NCBI GenBank assembly: GCA_949152475.1
Contig: OX424555.1
Span: 58,013,977 to 58,077,976, forward strand
Reading direction: 5' to 3'
Source: Terebella lapidaria
Lineage: Eukaryota; Annelida; Polychaeta; Terebellida; Terebellidae
Length of the DNA stretch: 64,000 nt
Below are positions 60,701 to 64,000 of this stretch, one piece after another. The translations under genes and the position numbers were made by a program. Position 1 is the stretch's first letter; every line of letters starts with the position of its first letter. The notes beneath the pieces were generated by a model. The model saw only the letters and a list, made by a program, of their open reading frames with translations, ran no database searches and was not told the origin of the DNA.

Positions 60701-62841
60701 TGTACAGCAACAGCTCACAGTAGAGGGGTTCTACAAACCAATCCGAAAACAAATGCTCAAGACCTTTGCTTATCATTCATGCAAGAGCAAGCAAAGTGTG
60801 AATCAGACAGATTCTGGATCGCTCTTTGCCAGAATGTTGGTCATCGCTCAGGTTCGAAGTCTCCAGATGAGAGATGTACTGAAACATGAGCTGAGTACAA
60901 TACCATCGTCGCTGGCCTCATCTGATGGTACCTTGGCAAAAACGACTAAGTCGTCTCTGGTGACAGTCCTGGAGCAAAACGTGGAAGTTGACAACGGTAT
61001 TGAGGATGCTTCATGCTACATCATAGATGCGATGGCCATGCTCCAATCGATGAGTACTATCCCTGCCACCTTCGCTGAGCTAGCTTACAAGATCTTGAAG
61101 AACATGATATCTGCAGCAGGAAATGCCCAAAGGATTGACATCATTGCTGACCAGTACCCTTCCTTATCTATCAAAGGTATGTACACATTATGATACAATG
61201 TATATCTGACATAACCTTTTAGAATTAGGGTATATAAAGGCGAAGCTACTACCTGGTTTTGATTTATAGATATTGAAAGAAAACGCAGAGCGACCAGAGG
61301 TCAGATTGTAACTAGGGTCACATCCGGGGCACAAAGGTGTCCAACCCAATGGAAGGGATACCTTTCAAACGGAGAAAGTAAGACACAGCTCTTCAACTTT
61401 CTGGCGCGAGAGTGGCAATCTCCGCGGTGTGTAGTACACAATATTATTCTCACCATTTAGGCTTGTCAAACTCACCTGTTGTGTCCATGCAGTTACCCCT
61501 AGCTATAGTGAAAATAAAATATCACAGGTATGCAGGGACACTAGGCAACAAAACAGTATATCTCACCAGAGGACAGGAGTGCATGCGTTTGCAGTTGGAA
61601 GCGGGCGCTGTTCTTTGTACCATGGTCCCGAACCTGTACACTACCCAAGAGGAAGCAGACAGCAGGATATTCCTGCATGCTAAACATGCTTCGGATTCCG
61701 GACATCAGAAGGTATCATACCATATATTATTCCTAATAGATTTCGTAAGTATGCAAAATATCACCAATTCAAGTAAATCACTGCAATGCCTTTATACATC
61801 TCTTGCATTGCAGATTTGTATCAGGTCGCCAGACACGGACACAGAGGTAATTGCCCTCTTCCATCAGCAGCAAATCCCAGCCATGCTGTTTATAGAAAAG
61901 GGAAACACAGGATACCGTAAAACTGTCAACATCAGGGAGCTGGCCGTTAAACTTGGTGTCGACTACTGCCAGGCACTACCCGGTCTTCACGCGATCACTG
62001 GATGTGACAGCGTCAGTGCACTGGCAGGGCGGGGAAAGAAGATAGCACTGGACTTGGCAAGAAATGACAACTCAATGCTGGAACCTCTTCAACAGTTAGG
62101 CACTGATTTCAACCTATCTGCTGAGCTACTGACACAGCTTGAGAGGTTTGTCTGCAAACTGTACAAGTGCGAGGCAGACAATGTGAACGAGGCACGATAC
62201 GAGACTTTCTGCAAGATAAATAATGTACAGGTAGTTATTATATTTTTATGCTTCTTTTGGCAGATGTACTATATTTGAACGACATGCTCCTACTTTGAAT
62301 AACACGCCATAAGGACATATTTTCAAATTTAATCATATTGTTTGATAATACAAAATTTGCTCGACAGTCAAAAAAGCTCCCACCAACCAAAGCAGCACTG
62401 TATTGGCACATCAGGAGAGCCAACTACCAGGCGGCCGTTTGGAAGTCTGCCCTCACAGCCTGTCCAGACCTACCTCCCCCAGAAGGACATGGCTGGAAAG
62501 TACAGAGTGGTCAACTGGAAATCCACTGGACTGACCAATCTCCGGCGCCTAAATCTGTCCTTGAACTTCTCGCTTGCTCCTGTATCACCATTTGCCAGAC
62601 GAGGAGATGCAAGTAACACCATAAGTGTTTCGGTAGACTTAGTAACATTTTCGTTGATAAATAATTGAGTCTCACACAAATTGTATTTCACTCTCATCAC
62701 CATTGTCATTTGTATAGGTGTCGCAAACACGGACTCCTTTGCACAGATGCTTGCAAATGCAAGGATTGTGAGAACAGACAATCCGCTAGTGAAGATGAGG
62801 ACACCGATGAGGAGGAAGATGAAGGGAATGAAATGAATTAA
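57701..62841 (+). CDS. Seven-exon PIN/FEN-like nuclease with zinc finger and CXC domain
   Basis: Exons I read: 57701-58009, 58130-61176, 61270-61426, 61528-61711, 61814-62230, 62368-62612 and 62718-62841. All six introns are short (91-137 bp), GT-AG and phase-matched. The joined frame is open for 1,493 codons and ends TAA. No ATG precedes the zinc finger, so a 5' exon is missing. Numbered from the first full codon (57702), C44-x2-C47 and H105-x2-C108 suggest a zinc finger. Residues about 1065-1300 carry the XPG/FEN acidic set in order: IIDAM (D1069), IIADQYP (D1110) with the basic DIERKRR after it, EEAD (1212-1215), SPDTD (D1239, D1241), TGCDS (D1297). Spacings between the last three resemble FEN1 E158/E160, D179/D181, D233. 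Then comes a CXC (Tesmin/TSO1-type) cluster, C1441 to C1470, with C-x-C-x3-C-x4-C-x-C and C-x3-C-x-C-x2-C-x-N. The tail is acidic. It is probably a nuclease-type transposase; the 900-residue middle part is unassigned. Confidence 0.85.
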
Positions 62842-63186
62842 CGTTGTATAATCGGTTTTTGCTTTCTCGTGTGGAACTGGAATATATGTCTGTAAGAATG
62901 CTGGACAAACATTTGTGACCACACATGTGTTACTACACATTGACAATCTCATTATGCAAATAGTTTGTAATCGAAAACACAGAAAGGAAACAGAGTTCAT
63001 TTGCTTGTAACCATGTTACTATCATGTACATACATTAAAGTGATGACCCCCACAGTTATTCAATTCCGAGTTTTTTTGTGTGTTGCAGATGATAACAATA
63101 CATCCGAATAGTGTCTGGTAAAATGGCTAACATTGGTGTTATAATTTGGGTGCATATAGTTTATGCGGTTTGTGTCTTTAATAGTT
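62842..63186. other. 3' interior of element D
   Basis: This is the region between the stop codon and the right inverted repeat. No AATAAA is evident close to the stop; ATTAAA occurs at 63034. The open frame on the minus strand here (62470-63000) is a shadow of exons 6 and 7. Confidence 0.5.
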
Positions 63187-63964
63187 CTGATATACGCTAA
63201 TTGTGTTAACAGGAAACTGATTCGTGAATGCTCTCCAATAATTTATTCATCGGAATCGTCGACCCTTAAAACATGGGTTTAGACACTGATATTGTCATTG
63301 TACATTGACCAGAGACTGAGATATTGACTGAAACACATATCACAGAAGATACCATAAACAATGGCGGCCATATTGGATTATGACGTCACATAAATAACAT
63401 TTTCAGTTTAATGATATTTTTGGGGCCTCATGTGTGTTTTTGCCAGTATAAAGAAGTTACATAACATATACAATAACTCAATGTGCTTTCGTCAGCTATT
63501 TTGACAACCAGTAGCTGTGTGAAACTGTTTTTCCATATTATGTAGCGGGTGTGTTACCATGGCAACCGAGGAGCAGAAATCTCCAATACTGGGCATATCG
63601 ATTTAACATTGTTTCCTTTTCATAAAAGTGTTTTATAATGATCTTCCATCAGGTAATTTATGACCTGTACTAAAAACATTTGTCAGAAATCTGGTCTTAG
63701 TTTGGGGATATTAGAAAACAATTGATATCATATATAAACATGTCACCCCGACGACTGCCATATTGATTTTCAACTAACATTCATGCCTCATCTATAACTA
63801 TGTAGATACAGAGTCTTCATGTTGGAAATGATGTGCATAGCCTAAACAACAGTGAAGAAAAAAGAATATGTATTTTATTCCAGATTTTTTCACTATGTTC
63901 TTAACAATTAGTCATTTTCTAGTATATGTCACTTAGTGACCGTTACCATGGTAACGATCAAGCC
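63187..63964. repeat. Right long inverted repeat of element D
   Basis: This is the inverted partner of 55755-56545. Similarity fades but persists from 63965 to 64000 ('gtgaactagag' against the left 'ctccagctaac' complement), so the repeat runs past the window end. Confidence 0.9.
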
Positions 63965-64000
63965 CGCAGAGTAAAGAATGCCAGATTTGTGAACTAGAGA

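Larger units (their letters stand above)
55630..64000 (+). mobile_element. Element D: long-TIR DNA transposon carrying a nuclease gene
   Basis: Segments 55755-56545 and 63187-63964 are inverted copies of about 0.8 kb, roughly 80% alike by eye. Shared blocks include 'cttgatcgttaccatggtaa', 'agtgacatatactagaaaat', 'tattacctgatggaagatca'-type, 'gtgacgtcataatccaa' and 'tttaagggtcgacgattccg'. Weaker similarity continues outward to the right edge of the window. On the left the dispersed repeat, present in other copies as 'tttgttaccatacaacccct', is broken at about 55630. So the element begins near 55.63 kb and its last ~100 bp lie beyond the window. The single seven-exon gene lies between the arms on the plus strand. 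The target duplication cannot be read because the right end is missing. Confidence 0.85.

Noticed and set aside
62470..63000. 176-codon minus-strand open frame
   Set aside because: It is antisense to exons 6 and 7 of the nuclease gene and has no motif.

Overview
The window is animal nuclear DNA, most likely from a marine invertebrate. A mollusc is my best guess, from the mix of DIRS-type and Penelope-type retroelements, DUF6589/PHD-type genes, a tRNA-derived SINE and many foldback elements. The species cannot be fixed from the sequence alone. It is AT-rich and almost wholly made of transposable elements, their remains, and a degenerate dispersed repeat. I see no conserved single-copy host gene, no rRNA, no true tRNA gene and no CRISPR array.

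Layout: (1) About 0.6-12.4 kb is degenerate copies of a multi-kilobase dispersed repeat. It holds a foldback element (189-575), a broken nuclease-like gene (2.7-3.1 kb) and a 30-bp palindrome-rich array (6.27-6.48 kb). (2) 12.4-15.0 kb holds tandem repeats, including a 645-bp duplication carrying short unrecognised ORFs. (3) 15.0-19.3 kb holds scrambled pieces of a DUF6589 gene with PHD fingers, interrupted by a decayed Penelope-like reverse transcriptase; a SINE follows. (4) 21.5-35.7 kb is a nested insertion that splits one copy of the dispersed repeat. It contains a 2.9-kb DNA transposon (element A, 73-bp terminal inverted repeats, TCCAT target duplication), then an 11.4-kb segment bounded by 715-bp inverted repeats. 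Inside that segment lies a minus-strand DIRS retrotransposon (gag-like, RT, RNase H, tyrosine recombinase order), itself split by a 3.6-kb element (C) with 412-bp inverted repeats. (5) 35.7-55.6 kb is the dispersed repeat again, interrupted by a 738-bp inverted-repeat element holding 19 copies of a palindromic motif at a strict ~31-bp period. (6) 55.6 kb to the window end is a large DNA transposon (element D) with inverted repeats of about 0.8 kb, flanking one apparently intact seven-exon gene.

That gene is the best find. Six introns with GT-AG ends and matching phases join into an open frame of about 1,493 codons; only its first exon is missing. It has an N-terminal Cys/His zinc-finger candidate and a C-terminal nuclease region with the whole acidic set of the XPG/FEN (PIN-like) fold. 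It ends in a CXC (Tesmin/TSO1-type) cysteine domain and an acidic tail. Together with the long inverted repeats this suggests a possibly active nuclease-type transposase. The nearest described group I can name is Academ, whose transposase is reported to carry an XPG-like nuclease; that assignment is an inference.

All family assignments come from reading translated motifs. No database search was run.
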